Positions 1 through 5,591 of a stretch of DNA of 7,751 nt are shown here, piece by piece. Position 1 is the first letter of the stretch. Each line of letters opens with the position of its first letter. A program made the translations under genes and the position numbers. The stretch comes from an uncultured bacterium (GTDB lineage Bacteria > Krumholzibacteriota > Krumholzibacteriia > LZORAL124-64-63): contig CAINDZ010000776.1 of the NCBI GenBank assembly GCA_903847545.1, forward strand, positions 1 through 7,751, given 5' to 3'. The notes under the pieces were generated by a model. It searched no databases, was not told the DNA's origin, and worked only from the letters and a program-made list of their open reading frames with translations.

Positions 1-30
1 AACACGCCTTCCAGATCCAAGAGGTGTCCC

Positions 31-1335
31 ATGCACCAGCAGGCACTGATCGAGAAACTGAAGAACCGCAAGGCGCGCCTGAGCGTGCTGGGCCTCGGCT
101 ATGTGGGCCTGCCGCTGGCGGTCGCGTACGCCAAGGCCGGGTTCGAGGTCGTCGGCTTCGACCTGTCGGCCGAGAAGGTCGACCAGGTCAACAACAAGCG
201 CAGCTACATCATCGACATCAGCGATGAGGAACTGGCCGAGGCGGTCAAGCCCGGTGGCCTGCGCGCGACGACCGACTTCTCGGAGCTCGCGACCTGCGAC
301 GCCTGCAACATCTGCGTGCCGACGCCGCTGGGCAAGACCCGCGACCCGGACATCTCGTACATCCAGTCGGCCGTCGCGTCGATCTCCGCGACGATGCACG
401 CGGGCATGCTCGTCATCCTCGAGAGCACGACCTACCCCGGCACGACCGAGGAGGTCATCCTGCCGATCCTGTCGAAGGACGGCCTCGTCGTCGGCAAGGA
501 CTTCTTCCTGGCCTTCTCGCCCGAGCGCGTCGACCCGGGCAACGCGACCTACACGACCATCAACATCCCGAAGGTCGTCGGCGGCGTGACGCCCGCCTGC
601 ACCGAGGTGGCGCGTCACCTGTACAGCCAGGTGATGAACACGGTGGTGCCCGTGTCGTCGGTGCGCGTGGCCGAGACGGTCAAGCTGCTGGAGAACACGT
701 TCCGCAGCGTGAACATCGCGATGGTGAACGAGCTGGCGCTGATGTGCTCGGCGATGGACATCGACGTCTGGGAAGTGATCGCGGGCGCCTCGACGAAGCC
801 CTTCGGCTTCATGCCCTTCTACCCGGGCCCGGGCCTCGGCGGCCACTGCATCCCCATCGACCCGTTCTACCTGTCGTGGAAGGCCAAGCAGTACGGCTCG
901 GAGGCGCGCTTCATCGAGCTGGCCGGGCAGATCAACGGCGCGATGCCCAAGCACGTCGTCTCGCTGACGGCGGGCGCGCTCAACACGCGGAAGAAGGCGC
1001 TCAACGGCAGCAAGGTGCTGGTCGTCGGCGTGGCGTACAAGCCGGCCATCGACGACCTGCGCGAGTCGCCGGCGCTGGACATCATCGAGCTGCTGACCAA
1101 GGCCGGGGCCGTGGTGTCGTGGTACGACCCGCACGTGCCCGAGCTGCCGGCGGGCATCCACGGCGAGCACCTGCGGGCGTGGGACAAGGCCGCGCTGGGC
1201 GCCTTCGACGCCGCGGTCATCGTCACGCCGCACCCGGGCGTGGACCACAAGGTGCTGCTGGGCGCGGGGCCTGTCGTGGTCGACAGCCGCAACGCGCTGC
1301 GCGGCGAACAGCATCCCGACCTGGTGAAGCTCTAG
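31..1335 (+). CDS. UDP-N-acetylhexosamine 6-dehydrogenase (WbpA/TviB-type nucleotide sugar dehydrogenase)
   Basis: Cytosolic NAD-dependent enzyme that oxidises C6 of a UDP-sugar to the uronic acid, most likely UDP-GlcNAc or UDP-GalNAc, supplying a precursor for a surface polysaccharide. The 434-residue protein has the usual length and layout of the UDP-glucose/GDP-mannose dehydrogenase family. An N-terminal Rossmann motif GLGYVG lies at residues 21-26, the helical central domain carries Lys218 and Asn222 (in KLLEN), and the nucleophile Cys273 lies in GPGLGGHCIPIDPFY. The C-terminal UDP-binding domain begins near GSKVLVVGVAYKP. The form of the cysteine motif and the long SWKAKQYG continuation resemble WbpA/TviB rather than UDP-glucose dehydrogenase; this subtype call is by recognition only. 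The ATG at 31 follows AAGAGGTG at 19-26. The next gene starts 21 nt after the stop and encodes a matching epimerase, so the two are probably co-transcribed. Exact substrate is uncertain. Confidence 0.93.
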   Translation: MHQQALIEKLKNRKARLSVLGLGYVGLPLAVAYAKAGFEVVGFDLSAEKVDQVNNKRSYIIDISDEELAEAVKPGGLRATTDFSELATCDACNICVPTPLGKTRDPDISYIQSAVASISATMHAGMLVILESTTYPGTTEEVILPILSKDGLVVGKDFFLAFSPERVDPGNATYTTINIPKVVGGVTPACTEVARHLYSQVMNTVVPVSSVRVAETVKLLENTFRSVNIAMVNELALMCSAMDIDVWEVIAGASTKPFGFMPFYPGPGLGGHCIPIDPFYLSWKAKQYGSEARFIELAGQINGAMPKHVVSLTAGALNTRKKALNGSKVLVVGVAYKPAIDDLRESPALDIIELLTKAGAVVSWYDPHVPELPAGIHGEHLRAWDKAALGAFDAAVIVTPHPGVDHKVLLGAGPVVVDSRNALRGEQHPDLVKL

Positions 1336-1356
1336 GTCGCGAAAGGAACCGCAAGC

Positions 1357-2316
1357 ATGGCGAAGTACCTGGTGACCGGCGGGGCCGGCTTCATCGGCTC
1401 CCACCTGGCGAAGGCCCTGGCCGCCGCCGGGCACGAGGTCGTGGTCCTGGACAACCTGTCCACGGGCCGGCGCGCGAACCTGGACGATGCGACCGGCCGC
1501 CTCGAGCTGGTCGAGGGCAGCATCACCGACCTGGACACGGTCGAGCGCTGCTGCCGCGGCGTGGACTGCGTGTTCCACCAGGCGGCGCTGCCCAGCGTCC
1601 CGCGCAGCGTGGCCGACCCGATCGCCAGCGACGAGACGAACGTGGGCGGCACCCTGCGCGTGTTCTGGGGCGCCCACCGGCAGGGCGTGCGGCGCGTCGT
1701 GTACGCGGCCAGCAGCTCGGTCTACGGCAACACCGAGGAGCTGCCCAAGCACGAGGGGATGCCGCAGCGCCCGCTGTCGCCCTACGCCGTGAACAAGTGC
1801 GTGGGCGAGATGTACGGCGCGGTGTTCAACAACCTCTACGGCCTGGGCACCGTCGGCCTGCGCTACTTCAACGTCTTCGGGCCGTTCCAGGACCCGCAGA
1901 GCCAGTACGCCGCCGTGGTGCCGAAGTTCATCACGTCGTTCCTGCGCGAGGAGGCGCCGGTCATCCACGGCGACGGCGAGCAGTCGCGCGACTTCACGTT
2001 CGTGGCGAACGTCGTCGAGGCGAACATCGCCGCCTGCGGCGCCCCGGACGCGGCGGGCGGTCGCTCGTACAACATCGCGCTGGGCGGGCGCATCTCGGTC
2101 ACCGACCTGTGCCTGAAGATCCGCGCGCTGGTCGGGGCGCAGGTGATGCCGCGCTACGACACGGCGCGCGCCGGCGACGTCAAGCATTCGCAGGCCGACG
2201 TCACCCTCGCGCGCGAGCAGCTGGGCTACGTCGGCACGGTCGACCTGGACGAGGGCCTGCGGCGCACGGTGGAGTGGTACCGCGCGCGGGCCGCGTCCAG
2301 CGGCCAGGGATCCTGA
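1357..2316 (+). CDS. UDP-N-acetylglucosamine 4-epimerase-like SDR (WbpP/TviC type)
   Basis: Extended short-chain dehydrogenase/reductase that probably interconverts C4 epimers of a UDP-N-acetylhexosamine or its uronic acid in the cytosol. The 319-residue protein has the NAD-binding motif GGAGFIG at residues 8-14 and Asp32 at the end of beta-2 for the adenosine ribose. A Ser-rich active-site strand (YAASSSVYG, Ser119-121) is followed by the catalytic pair Tyr143 and Lys147 in SPYAVNK. HQAALPSVPRSVADP and LRYFNVFGPFQDPQSQYAAVVPKF closely resemble the WbpP group of epimerases, which accept N-acetylated sugars. AAAGGA lies 9 nt before the ATG. Pairing with the upstream dehydrogenase matches the known Vi-antigen (TviB/TviC) and O6-antigen (WbpO/WbpP) routes to UDP-GalNAcA; applying that product here is inference. 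A dTDP-glucose dehydratase or UDP-glucuronate epimerase is less likely given the motifs. Confidence 0.9.
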   Translation: MAKYLVTGGAGFIGSHLAKALAAAGHEVVVLDNLSTGRRANLDDATGRLELVEGSITDLDTVERCCRGVDCVFHQAALPSVPRSVADPIASDETNVGGTLRVFWGAHRQGVRRVVYAASSSVYGNTEELPKHEGMPQRPLSPYAVNKCVGEMYGAVFNNLYGLGTVGLRYFNVFGPFQDPQSQYAAVVPKFITSFLREEAPVIHGDGEQSRDFTFVANVVEANIAACGAPDAAGGRSYNIALGGRISVTDLCLKIRALVGAQVMPRYDTARAGDVKHSQADVTLAREQLGYVGTVDLDEGLRRTVEWYRARAASSGQGS

Positions 2317-2318
2317 AC

Positions 2319-3275
2319 ATGGGAAGGCGTGACATGAAGGCGATGTTCCTGGTGATGCTGCTGGCGCTGGCGACGGCCGGCGCCGCGACGGCCCAGTCCG
2401 ACGCGCAGCCGAACGGCGCGATCGCCCCGGGCGACGTCCTGCAGATGGTGGTGCCGGGCCGCCCGGACCTGGACCGCTCGCTGGTGGTCAACGCCGCCGG
2501 CAGCGTCGAGGTGCCGCAGGTCGGCGAGGTGCGCCTGTCCGGGCTGTCGATCGCCGAGGCCGGCGTGATGCTGAAGCAGCGCCTGCGCCTGATCGCGCCG
2601 ACGCTCGACACCGTCGAGCTGACGCGCGCGGCGGTGGTCTCGTTCCGCGTCTACGTGCTCGGGCAGGTCGGCCATCCCGGCGCCGTCGAGTTCAAGCAGC
2701 TGCCGACCATCTGGGAAGTGGTGCGCGCGGCCGGCGGGCCCGCCGCGTCGGCGGACCTGCGCTCGGCGCGCATCATCCGCGAGGTTCCCGGCACGACGCC
2801 GGTGACGCTGCCGATCGACCTGTCGGGCGTCATGGACGGGACCTCGTTCCCGTCGGTCGAGCTGCGGGACGGCGACACGCTGGTCGTGCCGGCGCTGGCC
2901 GAGGGCGTCTCGGGCGTCCCCTCGACGCGCGGCGTGAAGGTGTTCGGCGGCGTCGGCGTGCCCTCGATCGTCGCGGTCGACGGCCCGACGCCCCTGATGG
3001 ACGTCCTGATGCGCGCCGGCGCGCCGACGCCCGCGGCGAACATGAAGAAGATCTCGTGGGTGCACCAGGTCGACGGCGTCGACCAGGCCCGCATCATCAA
3101 CCTGGCCAGCTACCTGGACAAGGGCGACCCCGAGGGCAATCCCCTGATCCACCCGGGCGACACCGTGAACGTGGCCCTGACCAAGCCCGGCCGGCTGCAG
3201 AGCGGCCTGGGGTTCCTGGTGGGCTCGGCCGCCTCGCTGGCCGCGGTGTTCATCGCGATCAACAACGCGAACTGA
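2319..3275 (+). CDS. Polysaccharide biosynthesis/export protein (Wza-like, PES + SLBB domains)
   Basis: Outer-membrane or periplasmic exporter component through which capsule or exopolysaccharide would leave the cell. The 318-residue product has a hydrophobic signal peptide (FLVMLLALATAGAATAQS) with a likely signal peptidase I site after ATA or ATAQ. It lacks the lipobox cysteine found in E. coli Wza. A PES domain follows, starting at IAPGDVLQMVVPGRPDLD, then two SLBB-like segments: FRVYVLGQVGHPGAVEF...ELRDGDTLVVP and VKVFGGVGVPSIVAVDG...IHPGDTVNV. It ends in a hydrophobic stretch (GLGFLVGSAASLAAVFIAI) that could be the membrane-spanning helix. The start is ambiguous. ATG 2319 is 2 nt after the epimerase stop, has AGGGA 8 nt upstream and gives a basic n-region (GRRDMK). 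ATG 2334 has GGGAAGG 6 nt upstream and a 313-residue product. No Wzc-type kinase follows, and a terminator comes next. Confidence 0.88.
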   Translation: MGRRDMKAMFLVMLLALATAGAATAQSDAQPNGAIAPGDVLQMVVPGRPDLDRSLVVNAAGSVEVPQVGEVRLSGLSIAEAGVMLKQRLRLIAPTLDTVELTRAAVVSFRVYVLGQVGHPGAVEFKQLPTIWEVVRAAGGPAASADLRSARIIREVPGTTPVTLPIDLSGVMDGTSFPSVELRDGDTLVVPALAEGVSGVPSTRGVKVFGGVGVPSIVAVDGPTPLMDVLMRAGAPTPAANMKKISWVHQVDGVDQARIINLASYLDKGDPEGNPLIHPGDTVNVALTKPGRLQSGLGFLVGSAASLAAVFIAINNAN

Positions 3276-3294
3276 CGACGGTCCTGTCGCCGCT

Positions 3295-4281
3295 TCACGA
3301 GTCCGCCGGCGCCCCGGGTGCCGGCGGGCTCGTTTCCATGAGCAGGCGCCGCGACGGACCCCAGAACGCCAGGCCGATGGCGACCGCCAGCCAGAGGGTG
3401 ACCACGCGGATGATGAGCGCGGCGGCGCCCGCCGGTGCGCTGCCCACGGCCAGGCGCCCCAGCAGCCAGACGATGGCCGCCTCGGTGCCGCCCAGGCCTC
3501 CCGGCAGGAAGCTGAGCGACCCCAGCAGCGTGGCGCTGGCGTAGACGAAGCAGGCCGGGCCGACGCCGACGTCGAGGCCCAGGCCGCGGCAGACCAGCCA
3601 CATGCCGACGCCCTCGCACGCCCAGGCGGCGGTCGACAGGACGACCGAGCCCAGGGCGTCGCGGGGCCCCAGCAGCGTGCCCAGCCCCGTGGCGGCGCCT
3701 TCGAGGCCCTCCCGGTACCGGGCCAGGCTCGGCCGCGCGGCCAGGCGCGCCAGCAGGCGTTCGCGGACCGGCCGCAGGTGGAACAGCGCCAGCAGGATCG
3801 GCACCCCGGCAGCGGCCGCCAGGCCGCCCCCGATGCCCGCCAGGGACCCGGTCCAGGTCGCCAGGCCGGCGGCCGCCATCAGCAGGACGCCCAGGAAGTC
3901 GTAGATCCGCTCGCTGAGCACGATGGGCACGCCCCGCGACAGCGGGATGCCGAACCGCTCGCGCAGCAGGGCGGCCTTGAACACCTCGCCGATCTTGCCG
4001 GGCGTGATCACCATCAGGAACGCCGAGAAATAGAGGATGAGCGAGCACCGCAGGGGCACCCGCGCGTCCAGCCGCCGCAGGTACCATTCCCAGCGCAGCC
4101 AGCGCAGGCCGTAGTTCACGAGCGACAGGCCGGCCAGCGGCACCAGGAGGCCGATGGGAAAATTTCTGAGATTTTCGCGGAGATGCCCCCAGCCGATGAT
4201 CGCGGCCCCGGCCACGTAGACGACGGCCGTGGCGGCCACGATGAGAAACGACCGGGCAACCCAGCGACCGGGCCTGTGCAT
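3295..4281 (-). CDS. Flippase-like integral membrane protein (LPG_synthase_TM / YbhN-AglD family)
   Basis: A 328-residue inner-membrane protein with about eight hydrophobic segments, including residues 11-31, 43-58, 79-93 and 128-143, and the last ending in WLAVAIGLAFW. Family-typical motifs are visible: NYGLRWLRWEWYL (56-68), TPGKIGEVFKA (93-103), SERIYDFLG (123-131) and FLPGGLGGTEA (258-268). Members of this family (UPF0104) include the membrane domain of MprF, which flips aminoacylated phosphatidylglycerol, and proteins near glycan gene clusters. The substrate here is unknown; moving a lipid-linked intermediate is a guess from context. There is no C-terminal aminoacyltransferase domain, so it is not a full MprF. 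The ATG follows AAAGG at 9 nt on the minus strand. It is transcribed alone, convergent with the export operon and divergent from the sugar transferase. Its last codons lie within the terminator of the opposing operon. Confidence 0.85.
   Translation of the reverse strand: MHRPGRWVARSFLIVAATAVVYVAGAAIIGWGHLRENLRNFPIGLLVPLAGLSLVNYGLRWLRWEWYLRRLDARVPLRCSLILYFSAFLMVITPGKIGEVFKAALLRERFGIPLSRGVPIVLSERIYDFLGVLLMAAAGLATWTGSLAGIGGGLAAAAGVPILLALFHLRPVRERLLARLAARPSLARYREGLEGAATGLGTLLGPRDALGSVVLSTAAWACEGVGMWLVCRGLGLDVGVGPACFVYASATLLGSLSFLPGGLGGTEAAIVWLLGRLAVGSAPAGAAALIIRVVTLWLAVAIGLAFWGPSRRLLMETSPPAPGAPADS
3298..3335 (+). terminator. Intrinsic terminator of the polysaccharide operon, inside the convergent gene's coding end
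   Basis: Read as plus-strand RNA, bases 3298-3313 pair with 3317-3332 in a 16-bp stem with only two G-U wobbles and a 3-nt loop, followed by a short TTT run (3333-3335). It starts 22 nt after the export gene's stop. The minus strand has no T run after the same stem, so it should act mainly on rightward transcripts. The T run is short, so efficiency is uncertain. Confidence 0.6.
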
Positions 4282-4341
4282 GGATAAACGCCTTTCTATT
4301 CCGCAAAACCGTTGAATTTGTTGAAGTTGTGGTAAGTTCTC

Positions 4342-4370
4342 ATTATGGCCGATATCGGCCGCGATGGCAA
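4342..4370 (-). promoter_or_regulatory. Sigma-70-type promoter for the flippase-like gene
   Basis: On the minus strand, TTGCCA (4370-4365) is separated by exactly 17 nt from CATAAT (4347-4342); each hexamer matches consensus at 5 of 6 positions. The expected start near 4335 gives a leader of about 54 nt. The region from 4282 to 4346 is clearly more AT-rich than the surrounding DNA. Confidence 0.65.
4347..4360. promoter_or_regulatory. Perfect 14-bp palindrome, candidate operator
   Basis: GGCCGATATCGGCC is a perfect palindrome in the spacer between the -35 and -10 boxes of the leftward promoter, touching the first -10 base. A protein bound there would block that promoter, so it is a plausible repressor or regulator site. 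The binder is unknown; the nearby NtrC-family regulator is one candidate by proximity only. Confidence 0.45.
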
Positions 4371-4391
4371 CCGTTAAGACGCGCGGTAGGG

Positions 4392-4407
4392 TGGCACAGG
4401 CCTGGCG
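4392..4407 (+). promoter_or_regulatory. Sigma-54-like -24/-12 promoter candidate
   Basis: TGGCAC, 5 nt, then TGGC: the invariant GG (4393-4394) and GC (4405-4406) are separated by exactly 10 nt, as sigma-54 holoenzyme requires. The -24 box is a full match; the -12 box has TGGC in place of TTGC. It points toward the sugar transferase and would start transcription near 4418. The window also encodes a sigma-54 activator. Short degenerate motifs arise by chance in GC-rich DNA, so this is tentative. Confidence 0.35.
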
Positions 4408-4434
4408 GTTCGCTCACGATAAGGAAAATTTCGG

Positions 4435-4463
4435 TTGCCAACCTGACTGCGTTGGTTTACAAT
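4435..4463 (+). promoter_or_regulatory. Sigma-70-type promoter for the sugar transferase
   Basis: TTGCCA (4435-4440), 17 nt, TACAAT (4458-4463); both boxes match consensus at 5 of 6 positions. An AT-rich stretch (AAGGAAAATTT, 4421-4431) just upstream could act as an UP element. Small inverted repeats overlap the -35: GGTTG/CAACC at 4433-4443 and CCAAC/GTTGG at 4438-4455. The expected start is near 4470, giving a leader of about 108 nt. Confidence 0.68.
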
Positions 4464-4479
4464 GAAGAGGTGAAGGGCG

Positions 4480-4542
4480 ATGCGGCTTGGTCCGGGGGGT
4501 CCAGCCATCAATCATGCTCGCCGACAATTTTTTACGCCATGA
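4480..4542 (+). CDS. Possible 20-codon leader ORF in the transferase 5' UTR
   Basis: ATG 4480 opens a 20-codon frame ending at TGA 4540-4542, with AGAGG 9 nt upstream, just downstream of the predicted transcription start. The peptide begins MRLGPGG and ends QFFTP, with no similarity I recognise. The frame covers a hairpin (4484-4506) and a run of six Ts (4528-4533). It could be a leader peptide that tunes expression of the transferase, or a chance frame; the evidence is only position and ribosome-binding site. Confidence 0.2.
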   Translation: MRLGPGGPAINHARRQFFTP

Positions 4543-4549
4543 CTTGCGA

Positions 4550-4564
4550 GGCGCGGTAAGCGCC
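4550..4564 (+). promoter_or_regulatory. Small hairpin just before the transferase ribosome-binding site
   Basis: GGCGC (4550-4554) and GCGCC (4560-4564) form a perfect 5-bp stem with the loop GGTAA, ending 3 nt before the ribosome-binding sequence at 4568-4574. It could influence translation initiation, but such stems are common in GC-rich DNA. Confidence 0.2.
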
Positions 4565-4577
4565 GGCGGTGAGGACT

Positions 4578-5396
4578 ATGGGCAAGAGGCTTGGCAACGG
4601 GGACAACGAGAACGTCATGCACGCGCCGGTCGGCCTCGGGGGCGGCTCCGGCAGCGTGGCGGCGGCTCTGGCGGCGCCTGCCGGCGGCCACGCGGTCGCG
4701 GACGGGATCGTCGCGGTTCCTGCGTACTCCGGGACGCTGCGCGTGCCCGGCGTGCTTTTCCTGGGGTTCAAGCGGGGCTGCGACATCGTGGTCTCGCTCG
4801 CGGCGCTGGCGTGCTTCGGCCTGCTGCTGCCGCTGCTGGCCATGATCATCAAGCTGGACTCGCCGGGCCCGGTGTTCTTCTCGCAGGAGCGCGTGGGCAT
4901 CAACCGTCGTCGCGCCCGCCAGGGGCACGAGGGCGTCGAGCGCCGCAAGGTGCTGCAGCCGGGTCGTCCGTTCAAGGTGATCAAGCTGCGGACGATGGGC
5001 GTGCATGCCGAGGCCGGCGGTCCGCAGTGGGCCTCGAAGAACGACGTGCGCATCACGCGCGTGGGCCGCTTCCTGCGCAAGACGCGCCTGGACGAGGTGC
5101 CCCAGTTCCTGAACGTGCTGCGCGGCGAGATGAGCCTGGTCGGCCCGCGTCCGGAGCGCCTGGTGTTCGTGCGGCAGCTGGAGAAGGAGATCCCCTTCTA
5201 CCGCGACCGCCTGCTGGTCCTGCCCGGCATCACCGGCCTGGCGCAGGTCATCAACGGCTACGACGACGGCATCGAGTCGGTGCGGCGCAAGATCGAGCTC
5301 GATCGGCAGTACATCCACTCGGCCGGCTTCATCACCGAGTTCAAGATCCTGCTCGCCACCGTCAGCGTCGTGCTGAAGGGCGAGGGCGCCCGCTGA
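4578..5396 (+). CDS. Polyprenyl-phosphate sugar-1-phosphate transferase (exopolysaccharide initiating transferase)
   Basis: Inner-membrane phosphoglycosyltransferase (bacterial sugar transferase family, WcaJ/PglC catalytic domain) that moves a sugar-1-phosphate from a UDP-sugar onto undecaprenyl phosphate, the first step of glycan assembly. The 272-residue product has a Gly/Ala-rich N-terminal tail of about 60 residues, then one hydrophobic segment (residues 68-91, interrupted by Pro85, as expected of a re-entrant helix). The sequence continues with DSPGPVFFSQERVG, FKVIKLRTM, the catalytic Asp172-Glu173 pair in TRLDEVPQFLNVLRGEMSLVGPRPE, and PGITGLAQV. It lacks the extra transmembrane helices of full WcaJ. 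About 20 extra, Arg-rich residues (108-128) sit between QERVG and PFKVIKLRTM. ATG 4578 is preferred because GGTGAGG (4568-4574) precedes it; GTG 4569 would add three residues. The gene appears to be monocistronic, with its own promoter and terminator. Confidence 0.92.
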   Translation: MGKRLGNGDNENVMHAPVGLGGGSGSVAAALAAPAGGHAVADGIVAVPAYSGTLRVPGVLFLGFKRGCDIVVSLAALACFGLLLPLLAMIIKLDSPGPVFFSQERVGINRRRARQGHEGVERRKVLQPGRPFKVIKLRTMGVHAEAGGPQWASKNDVRITRVGRFLRKTRLDEVPQFLNVLRGEMSLVGPRPERLVFVRQLEKEIPFYRDRLLVLPGITGLAQVINGYDDGIESVRRKIELDRQYIHSAGFITEFKILLATVSVVLKGEGAR

Positions 5397-5419
5397 CCTC
5401 GGGCCGGCGTGGACGTGTT

Positions 5420-5455
5420 GACGGGGGCTGCGGCGACGCGGCCCTCGTCGTTTTT
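5420..5455 (+). terminator. Intrinsic terminator after the sugar transferase
   Basis: Bases 5420-5432 pair with 5437-5449 in a 13-bp stem with two G-U wobbles, closed by a GCGA (GNRA) tetraloop, then G and five Ts (5451-5455). It starts 23 nt after the transferase stop. This is a textbook rho-independent terminator and separates the transferase from the regulator operon. Confidence 0.85.
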
Positions 5456-5496
5456 GCAGGCTTTCCGGGCCGCCCCGCGGCTGATCCCGAACGACC

Positions 5497-5525
5497 TTGC
5501 CTCGCCACGGCGGCAGGTGCATAAT
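5497..5525 (+). promoter_or_regulatory. Sigma-70-type promoter for the regulator-lptE-holA operon
   Basis: TTGCCT (5497-5502), 17 nt, CATAAT (5520-5525), downstream of the terminator. The expected start near 5532 gives a leader of about 60 nt. The leader begins with a GC-rich hairpin (GGCGGC 5532-5537 with GCCGCC 5544-5549). Box sequences and spacing match the two promoters near 4342-4463. Confidence 0.6.
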
Positions 5526-5591
5526 GCGCGCGGCGGCGGCGCGGCCGCCTTCGCCCGGCGCACCGGACCCGTGATCCCCCGCAAGGACTCC

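Noticed and set aside
744..2318. Long plus-strand frame upstream of and in frame with the export protein
   Set aside because: It reads through the dehydrogenase and epimerase genes in another frame with Arg/Gly-rich low-complexity sequence. The real protein starts with the signal peptide at 2319 or 2334.
2226..3152. 308-codon minus-strand frame opposite the export protein
   Set aside because: Its Arg/His/Asp-rich repeats are an antisense shadow of the PES/SLBB gene, with no motifs and no start signal.
4329..4559. 76-codon frame across the divergent intergenic region
   Set aside because: It starts with GTG without a ribosome-binding site, covers the promoters and palindrome, and has no recognisable protein features.
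5409..5591. N-terminal extension of the response regulator to 5409
   Set aside because: It would span the terminator and the promoter, and the receiver domain begins right at ATG 5592, which has a good ribosome-binding site.
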